NCBI GenBank assembly: GCA_036939755.1 | Contig: JALLAZ010000016.1 | Span: forward strand, 1-43,506 | Direction of reading: 5' to 3' | Length of the DNA: 43,506 nt | Origin: Stephanodiscus triporus | Taxonomy: Eukaryota; Bacillariophyta; Thalassiosirophyceae; Thalassiosirales; Thalassiosiraceae | Shown here: piece after piece, positions 1 through 10,848 of the stretch | How the letters are laid out: each line of letters opens with the position of its first letter | Numbering within the stretch: the first letter of the stretch is position 1 | Program-made: the position numbers and the translations under genes | The notes under the pieces: model-generated | What the model was told of the DNA's origin: nothing | Databases searched by the model: none | Seen by the model: only the letters and a program-made list of their open reading frames with translations

Positions 1-614
1 TCGGGATCCAATACCACGACGATGGCGTCCTCGAACTTGTCCTTGTTCGTATCGAATTTCAGCCCGTGCTCCATCCAATGACGCAGCCCGAACGGCTTGT
101 TGTAATACTTGTAATCGTCGCCGCTGACTTTCGCAAAGTCCGGCGTGAAGTGCACGCTGAAGTTGGACGACAATTTCGATATCGTCGTCTTGTGAAATTC
201 GACCAGTTCGTCCTGCTCTTTTTGGCTGCACCCCGAGGCGATGCGTATGACGTATCCTGGCTGTGACACCTTGTGCGCGTAGTAGAAGAACATGAAGGAT
301 TGCCAATTTTGGGAGGAGGAGCAGGCGGTGGAGAAGGTCATGTAGTGTTCAGGAAAGTAGTTGTCATTGTTGTTGTTGCCGTCGCTGTTCGATTCGGCAC
401 TGCTTCCACCTCCTTTCTCGCTCCCATTGCCATAATTGATTTGTGGTAGTTGAAGCTCTCCAATGAGGTAAAACCGAACACATACGAGGAGCCAAACGAT
501 GAAAACTACAAGTAGAATCGCCTCTGGTGTAACTTTGAGTTTGGACCTGTGGTGACTACCGCGGCCGCCGCTGCCACCGATTTTCTTTGCCACCTGACGA
601 GATGATTGAACCAT
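1..614 (-). CDS. putative type II Golgi O-glycosyltransferase (peptidyl-Ser/Hyp glycosyltransferase-like), 5' part only
   Basis: Reading from ATG 614-612 the frame stays open for 204 codons and leaves the window, so only the N-terminal part is present. A basic Ser/Gly-rich cytoplasmic tail (residues 1-29) is followed by one membrane segment (about 31-51, AILLVVFIVWLLVCVRFYLI) and an N/S/G-rich stem, the layout of a Golgi type II enzyme. The lumenal part begins with a FSTACSSSQNWQS stretch, then KPFGLRHWMEH and AIVVVLDPD. This order (FST-C--WQ, NKP--L-HW, V-LD-D) resembles plant and algal peptidyl-serine galactosyltransferases and hydroxyproline arabinosyltransferases, which modify secreted glycoproteins. 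The family call is from memory of those motifs and the donor sugar cannot be told. It is divergent from the p24 gene, with 304 bp between the two starts. Confidence 0.6.
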   Translation of the reverse strand, partial: MVQSSRQVAKKIGGSGGRGSHHRSKLKVTPEAILLVVFIVWLLVCVRFYLIGELQLPQINYGNGSEKGGGSSAESNSDGNNNNDNYFPEHYMTFSTACSSSQNWQSFMFFYYAHKVSQPGYVIRIASGCSQKEQDELVEFHKTTISKLSSNFSVHFTPDFAKVSGDDYKYYNKPFGLRHWMEHGLKFDTNKDKFEDAIVVVLDP

Positions 615-918
615 TATGATATATGGCAGGAATCAGGAATCACCCGCCTGCAAGGTTGGTTACCAATTGTTCTCATTATTATTTGGTCGGAGGTGGTCGG
701 AGGCTGGGTGCGACGATCCCCTCGTTTTTTTCAACGTGCAAGTGTTAAGTTGCTAGGACCCGTGACTCGCCGTATCCTCCGTGACTCACTCCCAGCTTGC
801 TGCCTCGCCAATCCACAACCAACACCCTTCATCCGCTCTGCCTAGACTCCATCCTCCCCCCGAAGCAACTCTTCTGATCTTCTCCTGTCCTCATATCCTC
901 TCGCCAGAGAAACAGACG
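615..918. promoter_or_regulatory. shared intergenic region between divergent genes
   Basis: These 304 bp separate the starts of the glycosyltransferase (-) and the p24 gene (+), and so must hold both promoters and 5' UTRs. A C-rich, A-poor stretch at about 775-900 precedes the p24 start. I see no canonical TATA box and no further gene. Confidence 0.5.
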
Positions 919-1822
919 ATGTTGTCGCCCTCGGTCGCCATTTGCCTTCTCATCCTCGCGTGTTCTCATTTTGCGTCCATTTCGGTCCACGCCGACGGAT
1001 CTTACTCGCACACGATACGCTACGGCGACGAGGAGTGCATACTCATTCGAATTCCTCAGGATCAGACTCATCTCATCCGGTGAGTATTATAAGTATGACC
1101 GGAAGGCAAAACATCAAATACCACGTCTTCGTCAACCGCCCCCCCCAAAAAAAAACAAAGTCGAAATAATATATATGTTCATAATCTCAACGCGACCAAT
1201 ATTATTATACCCAACACGACCAAAAACAAACCCAAACAGCGGAAGTTTCGACTGCCTCGACTCCAATGTCCCAACAGATCCCGTCCGCGTCGCCCTTTAC
1301 AATTCTGCCGAGCAGATGATATGGAGCTCGAACTACGGCGACTCCGAGGGCTCCTTCAGCCGGGGGGGGACGGGGAAGCACTGGCTCTGCCTCGAGAACG
1401 GCCTCACGTACGAGCAATCGTTGCAGGACGGGGTCACCCCCCCCAGGCTTCGCGTCGAGCGGACCATCGGGTTCTCCCTTCGCGTGAGGAAGCCGTCGGG
1501 CGTAGTCGGGGAGATTCTCAAGGAGGAGGTGTCGGCGGCGGCGGTCGGGGGGGACGGGGAGGAGATCGGTGACGTCGACGACGCCATGGGGAGGTTGGTC
1601 GAGTTGGCCGATCAGCTCAACGACAACTTCGACGCGCTCGCGGATCACATGTCGTTCATGAAGGCGAGGGAGATGGTGCACAGGGAGATACACGAGGAGA
1701 CGTTCACCAAGGTCGTTCGGTGGAACATACTGGAGATATGCACGGTCGTGGTGGTCGCTTTCGGGCAGGTGTTGAACGTTTGGTGGATAATGAGCAAGAG
1801 GGCCAACACGAGGTATTATTGA
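919..1822 (+). CDS. p24/TMED family cargo receptor (GOLD domain)
   Basis: Two exons, 919-1079 and 1240-1822, joined by a GT-AG intron (GTGAGT...AACAG). They complete one Arg codon across the junction and give 247 aa. A signal peptide (residues 1-25, hydrophobic ICLLILACSHFASI) is followed by a GOLD beta-sandwich with its paired cysteines (DEECILI and GSFDCLDS). Next come an acidic coiled-coil region (VDDAMGRLVELADQL onward), one membrane segment near the C-terminus (ILEICTVVVVAFGQVLNVWWIM) and a short tail, KRANTRYY. Length and order match p24 proteins, which cycle between ER and Golgi in COPI and COPII vesicles and sort cargo such as GPI-anchored proteins. The tail ends in aromatic residues, as in COPII-binding p24 tails, but lacks a clear KKXX signal. 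The p24 subclass is not resolved. Confidence 0.85.
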
Positions 1823-2555
1823 TGATGATATTTGTGACCGGCATGGCTTGGCTGAAAGGAGGCGCTATGGAATTGCATCGCAATCAATGAACCACGGACA
1901 AGATTGAACAAGCATGTTTGATTGGAAGAGGGGTGTAACTATCAAAGTTTTATCATTCCAGTCTAAACGCTAGATAGTTGGTGACATATTATTATTATTT
2001 TTCCCACCGAACTCGTTTAATTAATTGTGATATGCCCCTTTTGGCTTTCGCCTCGTCAGAGCCCCCGACACTATCACCTTTCGGAGTAAGTGAAAGTAGT
2101 TTAAAATGTGAAACTTCTGTATCACATCAGCACTACTGGGCGACTAGCTTGCCACCTCATCATACATCAGCGTACCCAGTGTACCATGGCCTTGATTCCT
2201 TTCATGCTATTGTAAATCACAATTGCGCTCAGCTTCGAGGCGTGTAGTATCCTCGGAAGTGGTTAATAATTTTGTTTGGGAAGCAGCATCAACATAGTAA
2301 GAATTAGTCAATTCAGAGCAGCAGAAAGCATGACTCTAGCTGGGTGAACCGAAAGTTCAGCTGGCCCATCTTATTGCAGTTCTGGCTGACTTGAACCTAC
2401 GAATATGATGCACGAAGAACGTTCACACCCACCGGCTTCTGGGAAGTCGAAGAAGGAAAAGCAGTAAGTCATGGTAGGTATTCATCTAACACAATTTCAA
2501 GCTTAACCTTAGACATTTGCTCAAAGGGAGTTCGTTGGTACCTACAATAAAATGT
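1823..2555. other. gene-free interval
   Basis: This sequence lies between the convergent 3' ends of the p24 gene (+) and the DEAD-box helicase (-). It is AT-richer than the flanking exons. Short open frames here have no start context or recognisable domain. It should hold both 3' UTRs and polyadenylation sites. Confidence 0.5.
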
Positions 2556-5500
2556 TCACCATTCATTGCTTTGGCTCCTTTGTGAGCGGCTGCTACTATA
2601 ACGTCGGCCACCATCTTGATCATTCCTCCCTGCAGAGCCACTATCAAACCTGTTGCCTCTGCCAAAGCTACGCTCGTTACCATCACCGCGGTAACCGCTG
2701 TTCCTGTTGCCGCGATATCCACCACTGCTGTCCCCCCTGTAGCCTCCCTCGTAGCCTCCCCTCCCTCCTCCACGTCCGTAACTTCCTCCTCCACGACCGT
2801 AACTTCCTCCTCCACGTCCATAACCACCTCGGCCTCCTCCACGGCCTCCTCTGCCACCGAAACTCTCTCCAAAGAATCGGCCACGCTCAATTTCTAACTC
2901 CTTCATTATGGAGAAAACAGCACCCCCAGCGTCAATGTCCTGACTGAATTTGATCAGCCTCTTGGCATCTTCGACCTGAAATGGATATCATAATAACAAG
3001 CAGGGTCATAAGGAACATGCTTCGAAAGGGTTTACCAAGGGCAAATTGATGCCTTAAATTGTAACTCACCCCCATGTCAAACACAGCATTTCCACTTTCT
3101 TGATTAATCTGAATCTTTCCCACATCGCCATCAAATGAAATATCTCCGCCATCTTTTTGACTCATCCTAGATAGCTTGGACACCGTAAACATGACGTCCG
3201 CGGGTGAAATGGGCCGTCCCCGTGAATTGGTCATTTCCACCGTAGAATATCCGGCCTCCCCAGTGAGGAGCGACCGGCTCTCCACAGACACTGTTCGGCG
3301 TGCGATTGCGGCCAGACAACGCGCCACTATATCAGCGGGATCATCGGTGCTTGCTAACAACGAATTTGCCGCATCCTTGAAGTAACCTACGGTTTCATCT
3401 GCAACTGATCGGCAGGCAACGGCGGAAGTCTTCGCGGCGGCATTGAGCGCAGCTTCCGTCGAGGGGGGTCCAAGCAGCTCGAACTTGAATCCATGTCCGA
3501 GGCTTTTTTCCATACGAACAATATCCCTGGCCTGATTCTGTTGAAATAGGACGACGGAGATGCCCTTCGCTCCGGCACGGCCGGTCCTTCCCGATCTGTG
3601 GACGTAGGTGTCGGTATCACGTGGGGGGTTCAGTTGAATGACAAGATCGACATCTTTAATGTCGATTCCACGAGCGGCAACGTCAGTCGCGACCAGTACA
3701 TTGAATGCTCCGGCACGGAAGGCCGCAAGAGTAGAATCGCGCTGCTTCTGCGCCACATCTCCGTGGATGGCCTGGGCGGTCAGCGTCTTGAAAACGCCTC
3801 CCGAAACCAGTTCGTCGCATTCCGCCTTGGTTTCAGTAAAGACGATTGTTTTTCCGAAGATCTTTTGTTGCATGGCACCGTGCGATTTCGACTTGGCGTC
3901 TCTAACCGCCGCGGCGATGGCATTGTAATCCTCGGCCTCCTCATCTTCGCTGTCAGACCCCGTGCCGTCAAGGTTCACATCCTTCGAGATTTCAACGGCG
4001 ATGATGTCCTCTAGGATCGACTTTTTCGCATCCGGTCCAAAGGGAACTTGGATTGCCGTGTGACGGACAGTGGTGGCAGTTCGCGCGCCTGCCTGATCTC
4101 CCGTAATGTCGATGGAAAGGGCATTTTTCTGGTACCTCGATCCGATCTCCTTCACCCACGGAGGCGTCGTCGCCGAGAAGAGGAGGCACTGCATCTTTTT
4201 GTCGTTTGCGCTGCCTGCACCTTCGAGGATGACCTCGACGTCCTCCGCGAATCCCATGTTCAGCATCTCATCCGCTTCGTCCAGTACGACGACGTTGCAC
4301 TCACGCAGATCGAGGTTGCCGCGTTCAAGGTGGTCCATGATGCGCCCGGGAGTGCCAACGACGATATCAACTCCCTGGCGAAGATTGCGTGCCTAGAACC
4401 GGGGGGCATTTAAGAAGCGAAGAAGTAAACGTTGTTTAGCATCGAAGAAATAAACCTTGCTTAGCATCGGAAGAAGTAAACGAAGCCTCGCTGGATACGC
4501 GACACGAGGATGGGATCAATCTCACCTGCGGTTCGTACGAGACGCCGCCGTGGAAGAGCGCCGAGAAGAGCCCGAGCGACTTGCAGACGATGCCCAGCTC
4601 CTCCTCAACCTGCTTTGCGAGCTCGCGCGTGGGACAGAGCACGATCATGCCGGGCAGGCGTCCCCTCCTCATCCTGACCGTGCCGTCCCGCATCACCTCG
4701 GCGTTGCCTGTCTCCTTGGCGATCTCCACGATGCGAATCAGCGCCGGTATGCCGAAGGCCAGGGTCTTGCCCGTGCCGGTGCGCGACCTGCCGATGACGT
4801 CCCTCCCGGCCAACACCGGACGGATCGCCTTCGCCTGGACGGGGGTGAAATGGGTGATGCCCTTGTGGGAGAGGACGTCGATGATGTCCTGGGGAACGCC
4901 GCATCGAGTCCAGTGGGGATTGGAGGTGGACAAAAATTTGGGATTGGTGTAGTCGTCCTCGTCCTGAAACCCGACGCGCGGTTGCGTGGAATCGAATATA
5001 TTAGTGCACAAATCAACGCGTGGTGGTAAGTAAAAAAGGGGGGGCGAGACGATGAGGTTAGAAGATATGTCGAGAAGACGTCGTGTACAACAAAATACCA
5101 GACACGCCACACACGTCGCGGGGACAGTCCAAGCGAAACGCACCTCCTCCACCAAATCCTTGGGAAACGCGCGACTTCCCTCGATGTGACCCCTGCCGCC
5201 GACCAGGGCATCCGCGGGGGGGTTCTCGGCCTCCAGGAGGGCCTCGCCCAGGATCTCGTCGAGGGCCCTCTCCAGCTCGTGATCGGTCTCGGTCTCGGTC
5301 TCGGTCGTCGCCGTGCTCATGGACCGCGAGGAGGAAGACGGCTCGCGGGGGGACGAGATGGCGCGCAGCGCGGAGTCGGATCCGCCGTCGACGACGACGA
5401 TGCGATCGACGCCGCGACTGCGACCGGTGGCGTAGCCGGCGCCGTCGACGACGACGAACGCGTAGGGCGGTCCGGCGACGATGGAGGAGGAGGATGCGGC

Positions 5501-5665
5501 GGCGGTCCCGCGACCGATGCCGCCGCCGCCCGCGGGGGCGAAGGCGGCGCGGACGAAGGCGCGGGACGTCGAGCCCCGGCGCAAGGACGAAACGATCCCG
5601 AGGGCGGCTACTGTCATGGCTATTGTGGCGTGTCTTGTCCTTTTGCGGCTTTGGATGATGAGCAT
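2556..5665 (-). CDS. plastid-targeted DEAD-box RNA helicase with GUCT domain and RGG tail (RH3/DDX21 type)
   Basis: Four exons on the minus strand: 5665-5144, 4963-4526, 4392-3070 and 2975-2556, all in phase 0 with GT-AG introns, give 900 aa. The N-terminus has a hydrophobic signal segment (ATIAMTVAALGIVSSL) followed by SRAFVRAAFAP, an Ala-Phe site like the ASAFAP motif of diatom plastid preproteins. Helicase motifs follow in order: RTGTGKT (I), PTRELA (Ia), DEAD (II), SAT (III) and HRSGRTGRAG (VI). After the helicase core lies a GUCT-like region (RRTVSVESRSLLTGEAGY onward) and then an RGG/SYGRGGG-rich tail ending in SNEW. This architecture is that of plant plastid RH3 and animal DDX21. RH3 acts in plastid rRNA maturation and group II intron splicing, so a role in plastid ribosome assembly is inferred. 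An acidic insert (SDSEDEEAED) interrupts the region between the two RecA lobes. Confidence 0.9.
4419..4482. repeat. imperfect tandem repeat in helicase intron 2
   Basis: Two and a half copies of a 25-26 bp unit (GAAGAARTAAAC, then a TTTAGCATC-like half) run head to tail inside the 133-bp intron between exons 2 and 3. The first unit starts at 4419, the second at 4444 and the partial third at 4470. No function is evident. Such repeats may arise by replication slippage. Confidence 0.7.
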
Positions 5666-6034
5666 TATTACTTGGAGTGATTCTTTCCTTCTCTTCGTTT
5701 TGTTGTTGTTGTTGGCTGGGTTGCCGACCTACTTCCGCCAGCGAAGAGGAGAAAGTGTTGGCTGAGCGCGCTTGGCTTCTTCTTAGAGTTTTAGGTTTAT
5801 ATTTATTATTTTTTGGTTGGCTGGCTGATCGAGGTGCATGCGTTTGCCGAGCAAATTTGACGGAACATGCGGATGGAGGAGCGATCCTCTAGAAAGAGAA
5901 GAGAGAAGAAGACGAAGAAGAAAAAGAACACACACCCATCAAGCATGTGTGGCGATGTGGATGGGTGGTGCCGCGGTGACTCACTCGGTCGTAGTAATGA
6001 TCTATCGTACTCTAGAGTACTCCTACCTAAATAC
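5666..6034. other. gene-free upstream region of the helicase
   Basis: This holds the promoter and 5' UTR side of the helicase gene and ends at the first transposon terminus. A purine-rich GA tract lies near 5894-5930. A perfect 14-bp palindrome GTACTCTAGAGTAC sits at 6007-6020, just outside the mobile element. No gene is seen. Confidence 0.5.
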
Positions 6035-6361
6035 TAGAGTTGTATCCCGAATCGGTATTTTCGGTCGGTATTCGGTCGGTATTTCTCGGTATTTACCATA
6101 CCGATACCGAAGGAAAACTCGGTCGGTACATTTCGGTATCAAAAAGGGGGCAGTGCCCCCCTTTTTCCTAAAAAGGGGGGCAATGGCCCCCTTTTTGAGA
6201 GCTCCAACCCCCTTTTGGAAAAAAAGGGGGGAGGAAAGGGGGGAAGTATACGAAAAAGGGGGGAACGATACCGACCGAAATACCGAAAATCCAGCAAATC
6301 TGTTACCGGCAAAATACCGATACCGAAAAAACAGCTGGTAACACCGTGGTATACAACTCTA
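6035..6361. mobile_element. MITE with hAT-type ends
   Basis: A 327-bp element begins TAGAGTTGTAT (6035) and ends ATACAACTCTA (6361), an exact 11-bp terminal inverted repeat. Inside both ends are inverted copies of CGGTATCGGTATTTT-like sequence. The core consists of palindromic C/T and A/G tracts (AAAAAGGGGG and CCCCCTTTTT). There is no coding capacity. Its right end is nearly identical to the right end of the coding hAT element at about 10365-10428 (shared CAAAATACCGATACCGAAAAAA, then CACCG-GGTAT-CAACTCTAGTAC), so it is probably a deletion derivative of that family. The flanking 8-mers (CTAAATAC and GTACTTTC) are not a convincing target-site duplication. Confidence 0.7.
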
Positions 6362-6479
6362 GTACTTTCGGTATGGTAGATACAAAAAAGTACATATTTA
6401 CAGTAAGTTAAAGCGCCCCCGCCACAAAAAAGAGAACTCCGTGACCTGAAAAACAGTTGATGTCAACTACTCAAGGCCC

Positions 6480-6900
6480 AATCCTCCCCCAAAAGACTCA
6501 ACGTACGAACGCTCCCCCTCTTTCTTGTTATGTGAGGGATGCGGGAGGCAGGCGCTTTGGCCGGGCTGCCCGCCAGACGCCCATGAAATTCTGACACCAT
6601 CGCGCAAATAAATGCCTCAACTCTGCCGGCCCTCTCATTTTGCGCACCCAATTGCCAATGCATCAACTGCCTGCCCTCTCCTTTGCGCGCGCGCGATGCC
6701 CAACAAAGGGCACAGACTGACGCGCAATCCCCCAAACGATCCCCCAAAAGACTCAATCTTTTGCAGGCGTTTTTGGCTGTGTGTCCATGAAATTCTGACA
6801 CAGCGTGAATCAACCTCCCCTCTCATGCCTCATTTGCCGGCACAGAATTCATTGACCGCCCGCCCTCACGCCTCATTCATGTGCACGCCACACGACCAAG
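6480..6900. repeat. dispersed direct repeats in the hAT left region
   Basis: Several short sequences occur twice here. CCCCCAAAAGACTCAA occurs near 6485 and 6740. CATGAAATTCTGACAC occurs near 6583 and 6787. Variants of GCC(G)GCCCTCTC-TTTGCGC occur near 6630 and 6675. The region has no coding potential. It may be a duplicated subterminal segment of the transposon. Confidence 0.5.
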
Positions 6901-7149
6901 GCACAGACAGTTGCGAATGCACATAGGTTACAGACGGTTGTGTGCACTAGGTTTCTTACCGGGATGGTGCTCAGAGAAACATTTTCGAAGAAGGTTTTCT
7001 TACTTCCTACTCCACGCTGCCACGCCGCTCTTGCTGCCACCTCGCTGCCACTCCGCTGCGGCGCTCATCCTTCGACACAACAATCAACATTGTGGTCATT
7101 TCTTTTTCATTCTATTGACAAGGTGCTCCAGAAGTTTTTCCGCCAGTCC

Positions 7150-7470
7150 TTCCAACTAAACTCTGCTCTGTGATTACTCCGCTGTGACGCGCACAAGGGA
7201 TCAGAGAGGTGTACTCTGCTGTGACGCTCAGATTTGCTATTACTCCACTGTGACGCACAAGGGATCAGAGAGGTATTTGTGACGCTCAGATTTGCAGTGA
7301 CGCTCAATTCGCAGTGACCCTCAGATTCTCAATTGCAATTACTCCACTGTGACGCCCAGATTATTCCGACACCTGTGACACCTGTGACGTTCAGATCCTG
7401 CTCAGAACTCTCTGACTTTTACTCCACTGTGACGCTAGATTCTCCCTACTCCGCTGTGGCCCTGGGCGAG
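7150..7470. repeat. clustered subterminal repeats TACTCC-CTGTGACGC upstream of the hAT transposase
   Basis: About seven copies of TGTGACG lie in this 300-bp stretch, often inside ATTACTCC(A/G)CTGTGACGC or followed by CTCAGATTTGC. The segment CACAAGGGATCAGAGAGGT occurs twice (about 7192 and 7257). Clusters of short repeats near the ends of hAT elements are known transposase-binding sites in Ac and relatives, so that role is inferred here. Confidence 0.6.
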
Positions 7471-7508
7471 GTTCTCTATCATATTCTTCCTACCTTTTTC
7501 ATTCCAAC

Positions 7509-10247
7509 ATGCCAACCTATGAAATGTTGCCAACTACCTTGTTGAATGATGCGAGTCCTTCTGATGAGGAAGGAGAGCAACGCTTATTTACACAACCAGA
7601 AGCTGAAGCTGAAGCAATTGACCTGACTGTGGAATCCAATCCTCCCAAGCACCCAACACGAAGAAGTCAGATCCTCCCAAGCGCAAGGCCACCACTCCCG
7701 GCAAAACCCCCAACAAGAAGAAGCAGCTTTGTGACATCTCCGACGCCGACTTGGATGCCCAGTTGAAGCAAGTGAGCCCCAAAAATGTCACTGATTCTCT
7801 TCTTCATGCCAATGATTCTCTTCTTCAGGCTGATACCGAGGACAACGAGACCAAGAGAGTAACCAAGTACTTCACCATGCCTCTTCTAGGCAAGAAGTCA
7901 TCTGTATGGTGGGAGGGCTTTGCACAGTTGATGCCGAGCAAACATCCAAAGCTCTTCACTAAATATGCCTTGTGCTTATCGTGCTCAAAGTCGTCCAATC
8001 CTGATTTGGGATTAGTCAAGATTGGCATCAGCCAGTCCACGAGCAATCTTCGAGCACACAAGAGGTTCAACCATCCCATGGAATATGCGGTCATTGCCAA
8101 TAGTAAGAATCTCAAGACTCCACAATCAGTTTCCACACCATCCATCAAGAGTATGGGATTCGTCACCAAGCTTAACACAACATGTGCCAAGCTGGTCTAC
8201 CGCACAGCTGCTGCAACACTTGCCATGGAGGAGGGCATTCCCTTCCGTACATTTGAACAGCCTGCGTTCTGCCGTTTGTTCATTCCTTTGCATCATGAGT
8301 CTGATAAAGTTGTCAAGCTTCACCGTGATCAGGTCAAGGATGCAGTGCTCGAGATGGGCAGCTATGCAATGGAGGCAACTAAACGAGAGATCCACAACCA
8401 TCAAATTGCTTGGACAACAGATCACTGGACAGGTCAAGATAAAGCAACTTACACCACCGTCACTGCGCACTGGATCGATGCCAAAACTTGGACACTGAAG
8501 TCTGCGGTTCTTGATTTCAAAATTTTTGAAGGGTCGACCACTGGTGAGAGAATCTATGAAGATATCATGGCGGTTCTTCAGAAATATCAGTGTGAAATTG
8601 AAGACACTATTTTGCTTGACACAATTGGAATCATGGACACGGCAGGAAATATGGGGAAGCTAGGAAAATACCTCCGCGATAATGGAAAAGAACATGGCTA
8701 CTGTACTGACCACAATCTGCATTTGGTCGCAAGACTGGCATTTGATCGTGAGATATCATGAGATATTTGTGTGCTCTGCTATGCCTGTTTCTTTTGTTTT
8801 TGTTGTGTAGTCTAACATCATTTGGAAACACTTTTTATTCATCATTTGCAGCTCCAACTATTCCAACAGTGGCAGCGGCTATGAAGAAAGTGCGTGATAT
8901 CGTCCAATACTTCAACAAGTCGACCCAAGCAACTAAGAAATTGAAAGATCAGCAGCACGAGTCTTTGCTGCCAAAGTATAGTGGTCAACCCAAGAATATC
9001 TTTCAAGATGTTAAGACTAGGGTGGTCTACCTATCGCATGCTGAAGAGGCTGTGTTTCCTACGAGAGGCAATCTCTCATTATTTCGTCGACTATCCCGAG
9101 GAGGCTGATGCTGTGACTATTACACCCGAAGAGTGGAAGATTTGCTACCAAATTGAAATCACTCTCAAGACGATGGGCTTCTGGCAGCGTGTTCTTGAGG
9201 GAGAGAAGTATGTCACTGGCTCCCTTGTCCCATTGGCAATCTACACCATCTGGCAATCCTTCTTACTGGTTATCACATCTCAGGCAACCGAGCAGGCTGT
9301 AAAGAAGTTGACAAGGATCTTATTGAACGACTTTGATCGGCGGTATCACCCAACCACAAATGGACAATTGAAATACGAGAGAGAGGCTCTTGTTGGGCAT
9401 GGTAATAGGTACATTTCCATTCACCCTTATTTTTTTAAGGCTGCTTTTCTTGATCCTCGCACACACCATTTTCTAAGGAATATAATGGAAGCAGATAATT
9501 TTCATGAGGTATGTTGATAATTGTTTTTGATGCACTTAAGTATCTCATCATGGAGGCTCACAAAGTTATTGATGTTGTTCTTACCTCATTGTCATCCACA
9601 TGCAGCTAAAAACTGACATTCTACAAGAAGCTATAGGCAGTGTTTCTGCAGTCACATCATCTGATGAACCCATTGACCTAGAAACGGCTTCTGATCCTCC
9701 CCATTCTACCGACACGCCCACTAACATGCTTGAGATCTTGTTGAATGGCATTGGTGGTGAAAACATGACTCCTGATGATCAAGACACCACTGCAACTGCA
9801 AACATTGTGTGTGAAAATGAAATGTATCAACTTCTCCTTGGAAATGACTTCAAGATGAAGATGCAAGACATCAAAACCAAGGTCTACAACTGTCCTCTTG
9901 ATTGGTGGAAAACATCAGCTCACAGATTCAAGAATTTAGAGAGGCTTGCTGTCAAGTACCTTGCAATTCCTGCTACATCTGCCCCATCTGAGCGCATCTG
10001 GAGCCGAGCTGCAAGAGTCCTCACTGCCAAACGAAATAGGCTGTCGGAGGAGGTAAGTTCTGCTATGATGTATTGCAAAGAAAATAGGGAGCTTCTGCAC
10101 AAGTACTATGCAGAGATAGCTAAGGAGAGGATGCATCCCGACGACCATCATCTTATTGAAAGACACAAGGCTCTTTTGCCTACATTTGAACATGAAAAGG
10201 ATGCTCAATCAAATATCGATGTTGGAGTGGATGAGGAGGAAGTGTAG
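7509..10247 (+). pseudogene. hAT transposase (BED zinc finger, RNase H-like core, dimerisation domain), broken
   Basis: The reading frame starts at ATG 7509 with an acidic segment (SDEEGEQRL). It shifts by one base around 7640-7670 into a lysine-rich linker (PPKRK, PNKKKQL). A BED-like finger follows (CLSC...HKRFNH, about 7975-8075). Next come the first catalytic Asp (WTTDHWTG, near 8412), the second in IMDTAGNM, and the third catalytic residue, Glu, in ATSAPSERIWS within the C-terminal dimerisation domain (about 9905-10090). Two introns are likely: 8748-8851 (GTGAGA...TTGCAG) and 9509-9605 (GTATGT...ATGCAG). A second frameshift, one surplus G at 9020-9022, lies where hAT proteins have a DV-TRW-STY motif. 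With two frameshifts the copy should be inactive. The catalytic residues themselves remain. Confidence 0.85.
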
Positions 10248-10492
10248 TGAAGAGTAGGGTAATGTTTTAAGGGTAGTATTTTATGTTTTTATTTGGTGGA
10301 ACCATTAAGGAAGAAATTTTACCTACACACCTAGAATACTGACCAAAAATACCGATACCGAGCATATCTGATACCACAAAATACCGATACCGAAAAAAGG
10401 GCTGGAACCACCGCGGTATGCAACTCTAGTACAAACCGATCTACCTACATGTAAAGTACCTTACGCAGTCTCTAGTTACTCATCTCGCGAGA

Positions 10493-10570
10493 CAAGGTCT
10501 GCAAGACAATACCATGGAATTGCAAGAAAAATCACCAGGTACTTGTCTTGCAAGGTCTTGCAGCGAGACT
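10493..10570. repeat. imperfect long inverted repeat between two transposons
   Basis: The arm starting TCTCGC at 10493 (…GTCTGCAAGACAATACCATGG) pairs imperfectly with the arm ending AGCGAGACT at 10570 (CCAGGTACTTGTCTTGC…). The best-matched block is GCAAGACAA(G)TACC. It could fold as a cruciform or be a tiny MITE. There is no gene. Confidence 0.45.
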
Positions 10571-10848
10571 TACCACTACATAGAGTACTTACTACTCTCT
10601 ACTACCATAGACTAGACCGGGGTTTAAGCACCAACTGATGTTTTAATTGGAGGCCCTTTTTCCCCTTACGTTCTTTTTTTCCCCTGGTGTATCTACTGAG
10701 TAAACGTAGGAATAACACTCTTGGAACATTTTTATTTGGTGCGCTCAAAATATGGCGCACGACATCTACTCCTCCGACAACTTTTACCACCAAGCCAACT
10801 TGTGTTCACCATGCCTTGCGTCATCCAGCCCGGCGGATTGTTGGGAAA

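Larger units (their letters stand above)
6035..10428. mobile_element. hAT superfamily DNA transposon, degenerate, with the MITE at its left edge
   Basis: The right terminus is CAACTCTA at 10421-10428, preceded by CCGCGGTATG and CGGTATCGG-type subterminal sequence in inverse order. The only matching left terminus found is TAGAGTTG at 6035, which is also the left end of the MITE. Either the coding element and the MITE share this end, or the element's own left end was lost. Between the ends lie a repeat-rich 5' region (about 6480-7440) and the transposase remnant (7509-10247). No clean 8-bp duplication flanks the pair (CTAAATAC and GTACAAAC agree at 5 of 8 positions), as expected of an old or rearranged insertion. 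Confidence 0.65.

Noticed and set aside
971..1239. Open frame extending the p24 second exon upstream
   Set aside because: It runs through the intron. The spliced ATG 919 model gives a signal peptide and the first GOLD cysteine.
6027..6034. 8-bp target-site duplication for the hAT or MITE
   Set aside because: CTAAATAC does not match GTACTTTC or GTACAAAC well enough to be claimed.
7629..7674. Tiny intron to explain the first hAT frame change
   Set aside because: A GT...AG pair exists, but the span would be under 50 bp with no pyrimidine tract, and another unambiguous frameshift at 9020-9022 shows the copy is decayed.
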